A program made the position numbers and the translations under genes. Shown piece by piece: positions 26,806-35,798 of a stretch of 64,000 nt of DNA. Location: positions 11,486 through 75,485 of the forward strand of contig CAYQTJ010000002.1 of NCBI GenBank assembly GCA_964420395.1. Direction: 5' to 3'. Position 1 is the first letter of the stretch, and the number at the start of each line of letters is the position of its first letter. A model generated the notes under the pieces. It had not been told where the DNA came from. It ran no database searches and saw only the letters and a program-made list of their open reading frames with translations. The stretch is from CAVSZB01 sp964420395 (GTDB taxonomy: Bacteria; Krumholzibacteriota; Krumholzibacteriia; LZORAL124-64-63).

Positions 26806-27663
26806 ATGCTTACCCTGATCGGAATCCTGTTCGCCTTCGGCTGCGTGCTCGGCGGTTTCATCATGGAGGGCGGCAAGCCGATGGCCCTCTTCATCCCGGC
26901 CGAGTACATCATCATCGCCGGCTGCTCGCTCGGCACGCTCGTGGCGATGGCGCCGCCGCGCGTGCTCAAGCGCCTCGGCGCGCTGTTCGGGCTGATGCTC
27001 AAGGGGGACAAGAGCAGCAAGGCGAAGTACCTGGAGCTGCTCACGATGCTGTACGAGTTCTTCCAGGTCGCCAAGAAGGACGGCCTGGTCGGGCTCGAGC
27101 CGCACGTGGAGGACCCCGCGCAGAGCGCCATCTTCAGCAAGTACCCGACGTTCCTGGCCGACCACCACGCGGTGTCGTTCCTGTGCGACACGGTCAAGAT
27201 CATCATCACCGCCGGCGTGCCGCCGCACGACCTCGAGATGCTCATGGAGGCCGACATCGAGACCCGCCACAACGAGGAGGTGGCGCCGGTGTCGGTCCTG
27301 GTGAAGGTCGGCGACGCGCTGCCGGGCCTCGGCATCGTGGCCGCCGTGCTCGGCATCGTGATCACGATGGGCGCCATCGACGGCCCCGCCGCCGAGATCG
27401 GGCACAAGGTGGCCGCCGCGCTGGTCGGCACCTTCCTCGGCCTGCTGCTCTCCTACGGCATGGTGCAGCCGATGGCGACCAACATCGACCTCGTCGGCCA
27501 GGCCGAGATGCGCTACTTCCACGTCATGAAGGCGGCGCTGGTGGCGTTCTGGAAGCACATGCCGGCCATGGTGGCGGTGGAGTTCGCCCGGCGCACCATC
27601 GACACCGACCTGCGGCCGACGTTCAGGGAACTGGAAGAGGCCTGCCGCCCCAGCAAGGGCTAG
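26806..27663 (+). CDS. motA: Flagellar stator protein MotA
   Basis: 285 residues, four membrane segments (about 2-22, 32-50, 168-190, 203-222) with the large cytoplasmic loop between the second and third. The conserved P-G-L-G-I-V-A-A-V-L-G-I-V segment, containing the proline-glycine hinge of helix 3, is intact. MotA and MotB form the proton- or sodium-driven stator. motB follows after 55 bp. No other flagellar gene is within the window, although stators are often encoded away from the flagellar cluster. Confidence 0.93.
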   Translation: MLTLIGILFAFGCVLGGFIMEGGKPMALFIPAEYIIIAGCSLGTLVAMAPPRVLKRLGALFGLMLKGDKSSKAKYLELLTMLYEFFQVAKKDGLVGLEPHVEDPAQSAIFSKYPTFLADHHAVSFLCDTVKIIITAGVPPHDLEMLMEADIETRHNEEVAPVSVLVKVGDALPGLGIVAAVLGIVITMGAIDGPAAEIGHKVAAALVGTFLGLLLSYGMVQPMATNIDLVGQAEMRYFHVMKAALVAFWKHMPAMVAVEFARRTIDTDLRPTFRELEEACRPSKG

Positions 27664-27718
27664 CGGGCGAACGCGGCACGGCGGACGACGGGCGCGCGGC
27701 GCCGGATGGGCGAGGAGC

Positions 27719-28621
27719 ATGGCGGACCAGAAGCACGGCGAGGGGGGCGAGCAGCAGGCCCCCGTCATCGTCATCAAGAAGGGCGGGCACGGCGGGCACC
27801 ACGGCGGCGCCTGGAAGGTGGCCTACGCCGACTTCGTGACGTCGATGATGTCGCTGTTCATCGTGCTCTGGATCGTGGCGCAGAAGCAGGAGGTCAAGGA
27901 GGCGGTCGCCGGCTACTTCCGCGACCCCGGCGCCTTCAACAAGGCGGCCCACGGCGGGGTGCTCGACGGCGCCTCCATCCTGCCGAACCAGGGGGGCGGA
28001 ACCGGCCCGAACGGCATGGAGCCGACCCCCGAGCAGATCCGCGCGGAGCAGGAGAAGATCCTCGAGAAGACCGCCGAGAAGGTGCGGGAGAGCCTGGCCG
28101 GCATGCCGGACTTCAAGGCGCTCGAAGGCCAGATCGAGATCAAGATGACCGACGTCGGACTGAACATCCAGCTCGTGGAGAAGTCGAACTCCCTCTTCTT
28201 CGACGTCGGCAGCCAGAACCTCAGCGCCAGCGCCCGCGAGGTGATGGGCGTGCTCGCCACGCGCCTCGGCGAGCTGCCCAACAAGCTCGCCATCGAGGGG
28301 CACACCGACAGCCGCCCGTACCCGGCGGGCGCCGTCTACACGAACTGGGAGCTCTCCGCCGACCGCGCCAACAGCGCGCGCCGCTTCATGCTCGAGCACG
28401 GGCTGCGCCCCGGCCAGGTGGCCGAGGTACGCGGCTTCGCCGACACCCGCCCCCGCAATCCCGACGACGCCACCGACGTCCAGAACCGCCGCATCAGCAT
28501 CACCGTGCTGTACGACGACGCGGCGCAGCGGGCGGCAGCGGCCGCCGCCGCCGCCGGCGCGGCCCCGACCTTCGCGATCCCGGGGGACGGCGCGAGCGGC
28601 GGCCACGGGGTTGGGCACTGA
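27719..28621 (+). CDS. motB: Flagellar stator protein MotB
   Basis: 300 residues with a GAGGAG site. The N-terminal W-K-V-A-Y-A-D-F-V-T-S-M-M-S-L-F motif contains D38, the ion-binding aspartate, in the single membrane helix. A plug/linker region of ~100 residues and an OmpA-type peptidoglycan-binding domain follow (E-G-H-T-D-S-R-P, then D-V-Q-N-R-R-I-S-I). The Gly/His-rich start (KKGGHGGHHGGAWK) is typical of MotB from delta-type lineages. The tail is Ala/Gly-rich. Together with motA it forms a complete stator. Confidence 0.93.
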   Translation: MADQKHGEGGEQQAPVIVIKKGGHGGHHGGAWKVAYADFVTSMMSLFIVLWIVAQKQEVKEAVAGYFRDPGAFNKAAHGGVLDGASILPNQGGGTGPNGMEPTPEQIRAEQEKILEKTAEKVRESLAGMPDFKALEGQIEIKMTDVGLNIQLVEKSNSLFFDVGSQNLSASAREVMGVLATRLGELPNKLAIEGHTDSRPYPAGAVYTNWELSADRANSARRFMLEHGLRPGQVAEVRGFADTRPRNPDDATDVQNRRISITVLYDDAAQRAAAAAAAAGAAPTFAIPGDGASGGHGVGH

Positions 28622-28848
28622 TCGCTGGCTCACCTGGGGCGCCAGGCCGGACGCCGCCTTCGGGCATGTGCAGCAGCACCCATGCGAACTGAATTCGGCT
28701 CTTGAACGCAGAAATCGAAGCTGATTTCCACCGACATGCTGCCACTGACCGCCGAAGAATCCGACTTGAAGGCGAAATTCGAGGCCAATCCTCCCAGAAC
28801 ATCTCCTTTGGTGGCTGGAATCAGCCAAAATGGCTTCGAATTGTGTGT
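28622..28848. other. Lower-GC intergenic stretch with repeat remnants
   Basis: About 230 bp of reduced GC between motB and the ORF6N gene. It contains CTTGAACGCAGAAATCGAAG (28701-28720), close to a word at 53638-53657, and most of the 28765-28853 repeat. Nothing here looks like a gene. Confidence 0.4.
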
Positions 28849-28853
28849 TCAAG
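28765..28853. repeat. ~90-bp dispersed repeat, copy 1
   Basis: This element aligns by eye with 38151-38239 in the same orientation. Shared words appear in the same order: TTnAAGGCG, AGGCC, AGAAC, CCTT, GAATC, GCCnAA, then TCG. Both ends carry CTTGAA/TTCAAG, so the element has short inverted ends. The stop codon of the neighbouring ORF6N gene (28849-28851) lies in its right end. Confidence 0.5.
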
Positions 28854-29505
28854 GCACAACTTCACCATCTGTCCCCCTGTTCTCTGCCTCCCCAGAATCC
28901 TCGCCCAGATCGTCGTCCGCCAGTTCGTCCAGGAGCTGGTCCAGGTAGCGGCGCATCCAGGCCGGCTGGGGAATGACCCGCCCCGGCGCCAGGAGGGACG
29001 CGTCCCATTCCCCATGCGCCGCGCCCAGGGCCCAGGCCGTGTGGACCGCGGCGAAGAAGAGGCGGAACGGCTCTTCGTTGCCGTGCGGGGCACAGGCGAA
29101 GCGCACCGCCCAGGCGTGAACGCGTTGCGCCACCGGCGACTGCAGCCGCGCGGCCATCGCGATCGCCCCCGGCTGGCTGAAGGCCCACGGCCTCCGGCGC
29201 GCGCCGCCCCAGCCCGGGGGGCGCGCCGACTGCTCCCGGAAGGCCCTCAGGTGGCGGTTGGTGAGAGGGAAGACGAGGTCGATCGTGAAGCAGGAGAGGT
29301 GCCGGCGCAGGGTCTGGCGCAGGACGCGCCCCTCGACGCCGAGCAGCGCGGCCAGATCACCGTCGAGCAGGCGGTACGCCCGCGGAAAGGGGATCGGCAG
29401 CCGGGCGAGGGTCGCCTCGCACGGCGTCGTGGGGAAACTGCCGTTGACGGTGGGGCGGGTCGCCGTCCCCGCGCGGCCCCCGTCCTGACGCGAATCGGTG
29501 GTCAC
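28849..29505 (-). CDS. ORF6N (KilA-N/ANT-type) domain protein
   Basis: 218 residues from a GTG at 29505. The segment near residues 40-80 (Y-R-L-L-D-G-D-L-A-A-L-L-G-V-E, then R-Q-T-L-R-R-H, then D-L-V-F-P-L-T) matches the ORF6N domain, a DNA-binding module found in phage antirepressors and orphan chromosomal genes. A second part, W-A-F-S-Q-P-G-A-I-A-M-A-A-R-L, follows the usual ORF6N pattern. The C-terminal ~40 residues are acidic and read into a dispersed repeat. There are no phage genes nearby, so it is probably a domesticated or mobile remnant. It ends 12 bp before the APC permease stop on the same strand. Confidence 0.7.
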   Translation of the reverse strand: MTTDSRQDGGRAGTATRPTVNGSFPTTPCEATLARLPIPFPRAYRLLDGDLAALLGVEGRVLRQTLRRHLSCFTIDLVFPLTNRHLRAFREQSARPPGWGGARRRPWAFSQPGAIAMAARLQSPVAQRVHAWAVRFACAPHGNEEPFRLFFAAVHTAWALGAAHGEWDASLLAPGRVIPQPAWMRRYLDQLLDELADDDLGEDSGEAENRGTDGEVVP

Positions 29506-29517
29506 GCAGCGGGGACA

Positions 29518-30996
29518 TCAAGAAGCGCGCCCCGCCGCTTTCCCCGCGGTCCGGCGCCACACCCAGTAGACCGGCACCCCCAGCGCCACGATGACCAGGC
29601 CGGGCCAGGTGTACTTCGGCTTCACGATGAGCAGGTCCACGCAGATTGCGAAGGCGATGATCACGTAGAGCGCCGGCAGCAGCGGGTAGCCGGGGGCGCG
29701 GTACGGTCGGTCCGCGTGAGGCAGGCGGCGGCGCAGGATGAAGATCCCCACCACGCTCAGCGCGTAGAAGATCAGCACCGAGAAGATCACGTAGTCGAGC
29801 AGGTCGCCGTACCTGCCGGTCAGGCAGAGGGCGCACGACCAGACCCCCTGCAGGACGAGCGCCGTGGCCGGAACCTGGCGGCGGTTGAGGGTGCCGGTGC
29901 GGCGGAAGAAGAGGCCGTCGCGCGCCATGGCCCAGTAGACGCGGGCGCCGGTGAGGATCATGCCGTTGTTGCAGCCGAAGGTGCTGATCATGATGCAGAC
30001 GGCCATCACCGCGGCGGCCGCCGGGCCGAGGATGGTCGAGGCGGCGGCGGTGCCGACGCGGTCGTCGGTGGCGAACTGGATGCCGCGGCCGAGCGCGTCG
30101 GCGGCGCGCGGGTCGCCCGCCACCGGCAGCGCGAGGATGTACGCGAAGTTCGCCAGCATGTAGAGCACGACCACCACCGCCACGCCGAGCACCAGGGCGC
30201 GCGTGATGGTGCGGCGCGGATCGACCGTCTCGCCGGCGGTGAAGGTGACGTTGTTCCAGGCGTCGCAGGCGAAGAGCGAGCCGACCGAGGCGGCGCCGAT
30301 CGCCATCAGCAGCCCGAGCCCCGACAGCGCCTCGCGCGCGACCGAGCCGTCCGGCCCGACCACCGCGCGGCTGGCGGCCCAGAAGTCGTGGAAGTTGGCC
30401 GACAGCGCCGCCGGGTTGCGGCCCAGCGCCAGGCCGAGCGCCACCAGGCCGAGCAGCGCGGCGGCCTTGGTGATCGTGAAGCCGTCCTGCACCAGCTTCC
30501 CCTCGCGCAGGCCGAGCGTGTTGAGCCAGGTCAGCAGGGCGATGCTGGCGATGGCGAGCAGCTGCGCGGCGTTCACCTGCAGCGCGCCGATCGCGAACAG
30601 GACGTGCTGCTCGCCGACCGCCGGGATCAGCAGCGACGTGTACTTCGCGAAGGCCATGCCGACGGCCGCGATCGAACCGGTCTGGATCACCATGAACAGG
30701 GTCCAGCCGTAGAGGAACCCGACCATCGGGCCGAAGATCTCGCGCAGGTAGACGTACTGGCCGCCGGCCTGCGGCATCATGGCCGACAGCTCGCCGTAAC
30801 AGGCGGCCGCCAGCAGCGTGACCAGCCCGCTGAACAGCCAGACCGCCAGCAGCCAGCCGGCCGAGCCGACGGTGCGCGCGATGTCGCTGCTGACGATGAA
30901 GATGCCCGACCCGATCATCACGCCCATGACGATCATGGTGGCGTCGAACAGGCGGATCTCGCGGCGGAACTCGCGCTCCTGGCCGGATGCGGTCAT
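29518..30996 (-). CDS. APC-superfamily amino-acid permease
   Basis: 492 residues with about twelve membrane helices. The start at 30996 has GAGGAGC upstream. Helix 1 carries I-G-S-G-I-F, the unwound substrate-binding segment of APC transporters, and F-A-C-D-A-W-N-N near residue 250 is the conserved helix 6 region. It resembles basic or neutral amino-acid/polyamine antiporters; the substrate cannot be fixed. The 270-bp upstream gap, shared with the divergent OmpA gene, is very GC-rich with short CGGCCACGGC repeats. Confidence 0.9.
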   Translation of the reverse strand: MTASGQEREFRREIRLFDATMIVMGVMIGSGIFIVSSDIARTVGSAGWLLAVWLFSGLVTLLAAACYGELSAMMPQAGGQYVYLREIFGPMVGFLYGWTLFMVIQTGSIAAVGMAFAKYTSLLIPAVGEQHVLFAIGALQVNAAQLLAIASIALLTWLNTLGLREGKLVQDGFTITKAAALLGLVALGLALGRNPAALSANFHDFWAASRAVVGPDGSVAREALSGLGLLMAIGAASVGSLFACDAWNNVTFTAGETVDPRRTITRALVLGVAVVVVLYMLANFAYILALPVAGDPRAADALGRGIQFATDDRVGTAAASTILGPAAAAVMAVCIMISTFGCNNGMILTGARVYWAMARDGLFFRRTGTLNRRQVPATALVLQGVWSCALCLTGRYGDLLDYVIFSVLIFYALSVVGIFILRRRLPHADRPYRAPGYPLLPALYVIIAFAICVDLLIVKPKYTWPGLVIVALGVPVYWVWRRTAGKAAGRAS

Positions 30997-31266
30997 GCGG
31001 GCTCCTCGGAGTGGCGCGCCGGAACCGGCCGTCTGCGGCCCGGCCCGACGGCCACGGCCCGCACGGCCACGGCGCGGACGGCAACCGCCCCCGCGCCGGG
31101 GCGCGAGTCTAGCGCAGCCCCCGTTCCCCGACCAACACCGTTCCTGCCCGCCCGCGGCGGCGGCGCCGCGCTCCCCCCTCGCGCTCCGCCCCGCCCTGTG
31201 GCATCATGTGCCGGACGCCGCGGCGTCCCGCCCCGTGGCCCGCCCCGGCGCAGAAAGGACCGTGCC

Positions 31267-32505
31267 ATGTTCCGCTCACGCTTCGCCATCGCCCTCGCGG
31301 CCGTTGCCGCGCTCTGCTTCGCGCTCGCCGTCGCCTCGCCGCCCGCCGCCCTGGCCGGCCTGCCCAAGCTGGGAGACAAGCTGAAGGAGAAGGCGAAGGC
31401 GGCGGCCGAGGCGAAGGCGGACGCGGTGCTGTCCGGGGAGGAGGCCGCCGCGGCGGCCGATCGGGAGGAGCCGGCCGAAGAGGGCGCGGACAAGGGCGAC
31501 GAGGCCGGCGGGCCGGCCGCCGCCGCGGGACAGGCCGGCGTCGGCGCCGACATGACGGTCTACACGAAGTACGACTTCGTGCCGGGCGACCGGACCATCT
31601 TCTACGACGACCTCTCCGGCGACCCGCTGGGCGAATTCCCGCACCGCTGGCGGCTCGACGAAGGGGTGTTCGAGGTGGCGCAGCTCGCCGGCGAGAAGTG
31701 GATCCTGAACACCGACGAGGGCTCCATCCGGCCCGACCTCCCCGACGGCCTGCCGGAGCGCTACACGGTCGAGATGGAGATCTGGGACGGCGGGCCCGAC
31801 ACCAAGGGGCACTGGCACTACCTCAGGTGGGTCGACGCCGAAGGGAACGACATCGGCGAGTTCGCGCTGAAGGACCACCAGCACACGTCGTTCCTCCTGG
31901 CCGGCGACCAGAAGGCGGACAAGTCCCTGCCGCAGCCGCTCACGAAGGGCAAGCACGTCATGCGCGCGATGGTCACCCCGACGTCCATCAAGTGCTACGT
32001 GGACCACGAGCGCGTGGCGAACATCCCGAAAGTGACCGGCTGGGCGCCGGTCGGGCTGCGCGTGACCCTCGACCCCTGGAGCGACGCGGAGGCGCCGCTG
32101 TTCATGCGCGCCTTCCGCCTCGCCGAGGGGGGCAAGACCCTGCAGGACCAGCTCGCCGAGACCGGACGCATCGTCACCCACGGGATCCTGTTCGACTCCG
32201 GCTCGGCGGTGATCAGGGGCGAGTCGTACAAGACCCTCTCGCTGATCGCCGAGCTGCTGACCGGCGACCCGGCGCTCAGGCTGTCGATCGAGGGGCACAC
32301 CGACAGCGACGGCGCCGACGACGCCAACCTGGCCCTCTCCCGGAAGCGCGCCGACGCCGTGAAGGGGTGGCTGGTCGCCCAGGGCACCGCCGCCGACCGC
32401 CTGCAGACGAACGGCTTCGGCGAGTCGAAGCCGCTCGACGCCAACGCCACGCCCGAGGGCAAAGCCAACAACCGGCGCGTGGAGCTGGTGAAGCTGTCGG
32501 GGTAG
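31267..32505 (+). CDS. OmpA-family outer-membrane-associated protein
   Basis: 412 residues. A signal peptide (1-31) precedes a charged Ala/Glu-rich linker (~32-95). A middle jelly-roll-like region (~96-290: W-R-L-D-E-G-V-F-E-V, E-M-E-I-W-D-G-G-P-D) resembles domains attached to other OmpA-like proteins. The C-terminal OmpA/MotB peptidoglycan-binding domain has S-I-E-G-H-T-D-S-D-G and N-R-R-V-E-L. There is no beta-barrel, so it is probably a periplasmic protein tethered to peptidoglycan. Repeats begin 15 bp after its stop. Confidence 0.87.
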   Translation: MFRSRFAIALAAVAALCFALAVASPPAALAGLPKLGDKLKEKAKAAAEAKADAVLSGEEAAAAADREEPAEEGADKGDEAGGPAAAAGQAGVGADMTVYTKYDFVPGDRTIFYDDLSGDPLGEFPHRWRLDEGVFEVAQLAGEKWILNTDEGSIRPDLPDGLPERYTVEMEIWDGGPDTKGHWHYLRWVDAEGNDIGEFALKDHQHTSFLLAGDQKADKSLPQPLTKGKHVMRAMVTPTSIKCYVDHERVANIPKVTGWAPVGLRVTLDPWSDAEAPLFMRAFRLAEGGKTLQDQLAETGRIVTHGILFDSGSAVIRGESYKTLSLIAELLTGDPALRLSIEGHTDSDGADDANLALSRKRADAVKGWLVAQGTAADRLQTNGFGESKPLDANATPEGKANNRRVELVKLSG

Positions 32506-32520
32506 GGCCGGCGGCGGGCG

Positions 32521-32860
32521 GCGAGGCATGGGGGGGCCTCGGGAGTCCTTCCTGACAGAGACTGCTACGCGTGCAATGAGTGCGCGGGCAGCGAGGCCTG
32601 GGGGGCCCTCGGGAGCCCTTCCGAACAGAGACTGCTACGCGTGCATCGAGTGCGCGGGCGGAGGCGGTCCGACGCGCACCGTCGCCGCCCGACCGCGATC
32701 CTGGCCGGCCGACCCGGGCCGGCTCCTCCGTGAAACGGTTGCTCCCGTAGCAGTCTCTGTTCGGAAGGACTCCGCACCCCCCGTGCCGGCAGACCCGTGA
32801 AGCGGTTGCTCCCGTAGCAGTCTCTGTTCGGAAGGACTTCGCACCTCCAGTGCCGGCACA
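32521..32860. repeat. Four-copy cluster of ACAGAGACTGCTACG repeats, two in each orientation
   Basis: Two direct ~67-bp units start at 32521 and 32591 and are nearly identical. Two units of ~66 bp in the opposite orientation start at 32729 and 32795. Each holds the core ACAGAGACTGCTACG or its complement (cores near 32554, 32624, 32760 and 32826). The plus-strand copies continue with a GAGTGCGCG end; the inverted pair have a GTGAA(A/G)CGGTTGCTCC end instead. The array fills the gap between the OmpA gene and the EamA gene. The same core occurs at 35624, 35698 (inverted), 61881 and 61953. Confidence 0.85.
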
Positions 32861-32904
32861 CCCCGGCGGTTGCCCGGCGCCCTCCCGGCTGCCATCATGG
32901 TCCG

Positions 32905-33774
32905 ATGCGCGACAACTATCGCAAGGCGGTGCTCTGCCTGCTGCTGTCGGCCTTCGGCTTTTCGCTGATGGCGGCGGCCGTGAAGCTGGCGGGGCCGCTG
33001 CCGCTGGCGCAGAAGGTGTTCTTCCGCAACCTCGTCACGCTGCTCATCACGGCCGGCCTGGCGCTGCGGCTGCGGGAGAATCCGCTGGCGCGCGCGCGGC
33101 ACCGGGGGCTGCTGGTGGCGCGCTCGGTGACCGGCCTGGTCGGCGTCTTCCTGTACTTCTACGCGGTCGAGCACCTGACCCTGGCCGACGCCGCCATCCT
33201 CACCAAGCTGGCGCCGTTCTTCGTCATGCTGTTCGCGGCGTGGCTGCTGCGCGAGAAGCTGGCACCGCGCACCTGGCCGCTGCTCGGCGGGGCGCTGCTG
33301 GGGGCGGCGCTGGTGGTCAAGCCGCGGTTCGACATGGCGCTGTGGCCGGCGCTGGCGGGGGTGGGGTCGGCCGTCGCGTCGGGGCTGGCCTACACGCTGG
33401 TGCGGGGGCTGAAGAACCGCGAGCCGGCGCACCGGATCGTCTTCTGGTTCTCGCTCATCTCGACGGCGGTGACGCTGCCGCTGATGCTCGCCGTTTACGT
33501 GGCGCCGACGGGGCGGCAGTGGCTCTGCATGCTCGGGACCGGCCTGTTCGCGGCGGTGGGGCAGTTCGCGCTGACCTGGGGGTACCAGCTCGGGATGGCG
33601 TCGCGGGTGGCGATCTACGACTACACGCTGATCCTCTGGTCGGTGGGGCTCGACCTGGTGCTGTGGCGCGCGCGGCCCGACGCGCTGTCGCTGCTCGGCG
33701 GCCTGCTGATCGTGGCGACCGGCGTCATCAATCACCGACGCGCGATGCGGGAGGACGCCGCCGGGGCGATCTGA
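32905..33774 (+). CDS. EamA/DMT-family transporter
   Basis: 289 residues with ten membrane segments arranged as two EamA repeats of five helices. The first repeat ends in V-G-V-F-L-Y-F-Y-A-V-E-H-L-T-L-A-D-A-A-I-L-T-K-L, the hallmark of the RhaT/YdcZ-like drug/metabolite transporter group. Substrate unknown; relatives export amino acids or nucleotides. The start at 32905 has only a weak ribosome site. It is convergent with the RtcR-like gene. Confidence 0.9.
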   Translation: MRDNYRKAVLCLLLSAFGFSLMAAAVKLAGPLPLAQKVFFRNLVTLLITAGLALRLRENPLARARHRGLLVARSVTGLVGVFLYFYAVEHLTLADAAILTKLAPFFVMLFAAWLLREKLAPRTWPLLGGALLGAALVVKPRFDMALWPALAGVGSAVASGLAYTLVRGLKNREPAHRIVFWFSLISTAVTLPLMLAVYVAPTGRQWLCMLGTGLFAAVGQFALTWGYQLGMASRVAIYDYTLILWSVGLDLVLWRARPDALSLLGGLLIVATGVINHRRAMREDAAGAI

Positions 33775-33830
33775 AGCCGGCGGCGTCGGGATGATTCGCC
33801 ACTATTGCCGAATTGACCCCGAAACGCCCC

Positions 33831-35471
<1,641 letters not shown>

Positions 35472-35616
35472 AAACGATCACCGGATTATTATCAACAAAA
35501 AGACTATGAATGTTCGATTGAAGGCCATTTTGATCAAACAATTCCGGAATGCTCCCGGCCGGGGCACGGAACGGTCCCGGCCGACGGGCGGCACCCTCGA
35601 CGGGGGTGTGGAGGGC

Positions 35617-35703
35617 CTTCCTGACAGAGACTGCTACGGCTGCAACGAGTGCGCAACCGGTCCTGCCGTGAACTCACTGCAGCCGTAGCAGTCGCTGTTC
35701 GGA
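35617..35703. repeat. Inverted pair of ACAGAGACTGCTACG repeats, long hairpin
   Basis: One plus-oriented copy (35617-35655) and one inverted copy (35666-35703) face each other. The arms 35624-35644 and 35678-35698 can pair over 21 bp with a single mismatch, leaving a loop of 33 bases. The pair lies between the divergent RtcR-like and patatin genes. Confidence 0.85.
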
Positions 35704-35798
35704 TGCCGCCCGCTCCCCCCTCGCGACCGCCCCCGTCGCGCCGCGCCGGACCCCTCGCGGCGGTTGCCGGCCACGGCCCCGCCTGTCATGATGCGGCG

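Noticed and set aside
32521..32860. CRISPR array
   Set aside because: The repeats occur in both orientations, only two per tandem block, with units that are repeated over nearly their whole length rather than separated by unique spacers. No cas genes are present.
35480..35798. Sigma54 promoter between the RtcR-like and patatin genes
   Set aside because: No TGGCAC-N5-TTGC-like sequence with the required GG and GC spacing could be found on either strand.
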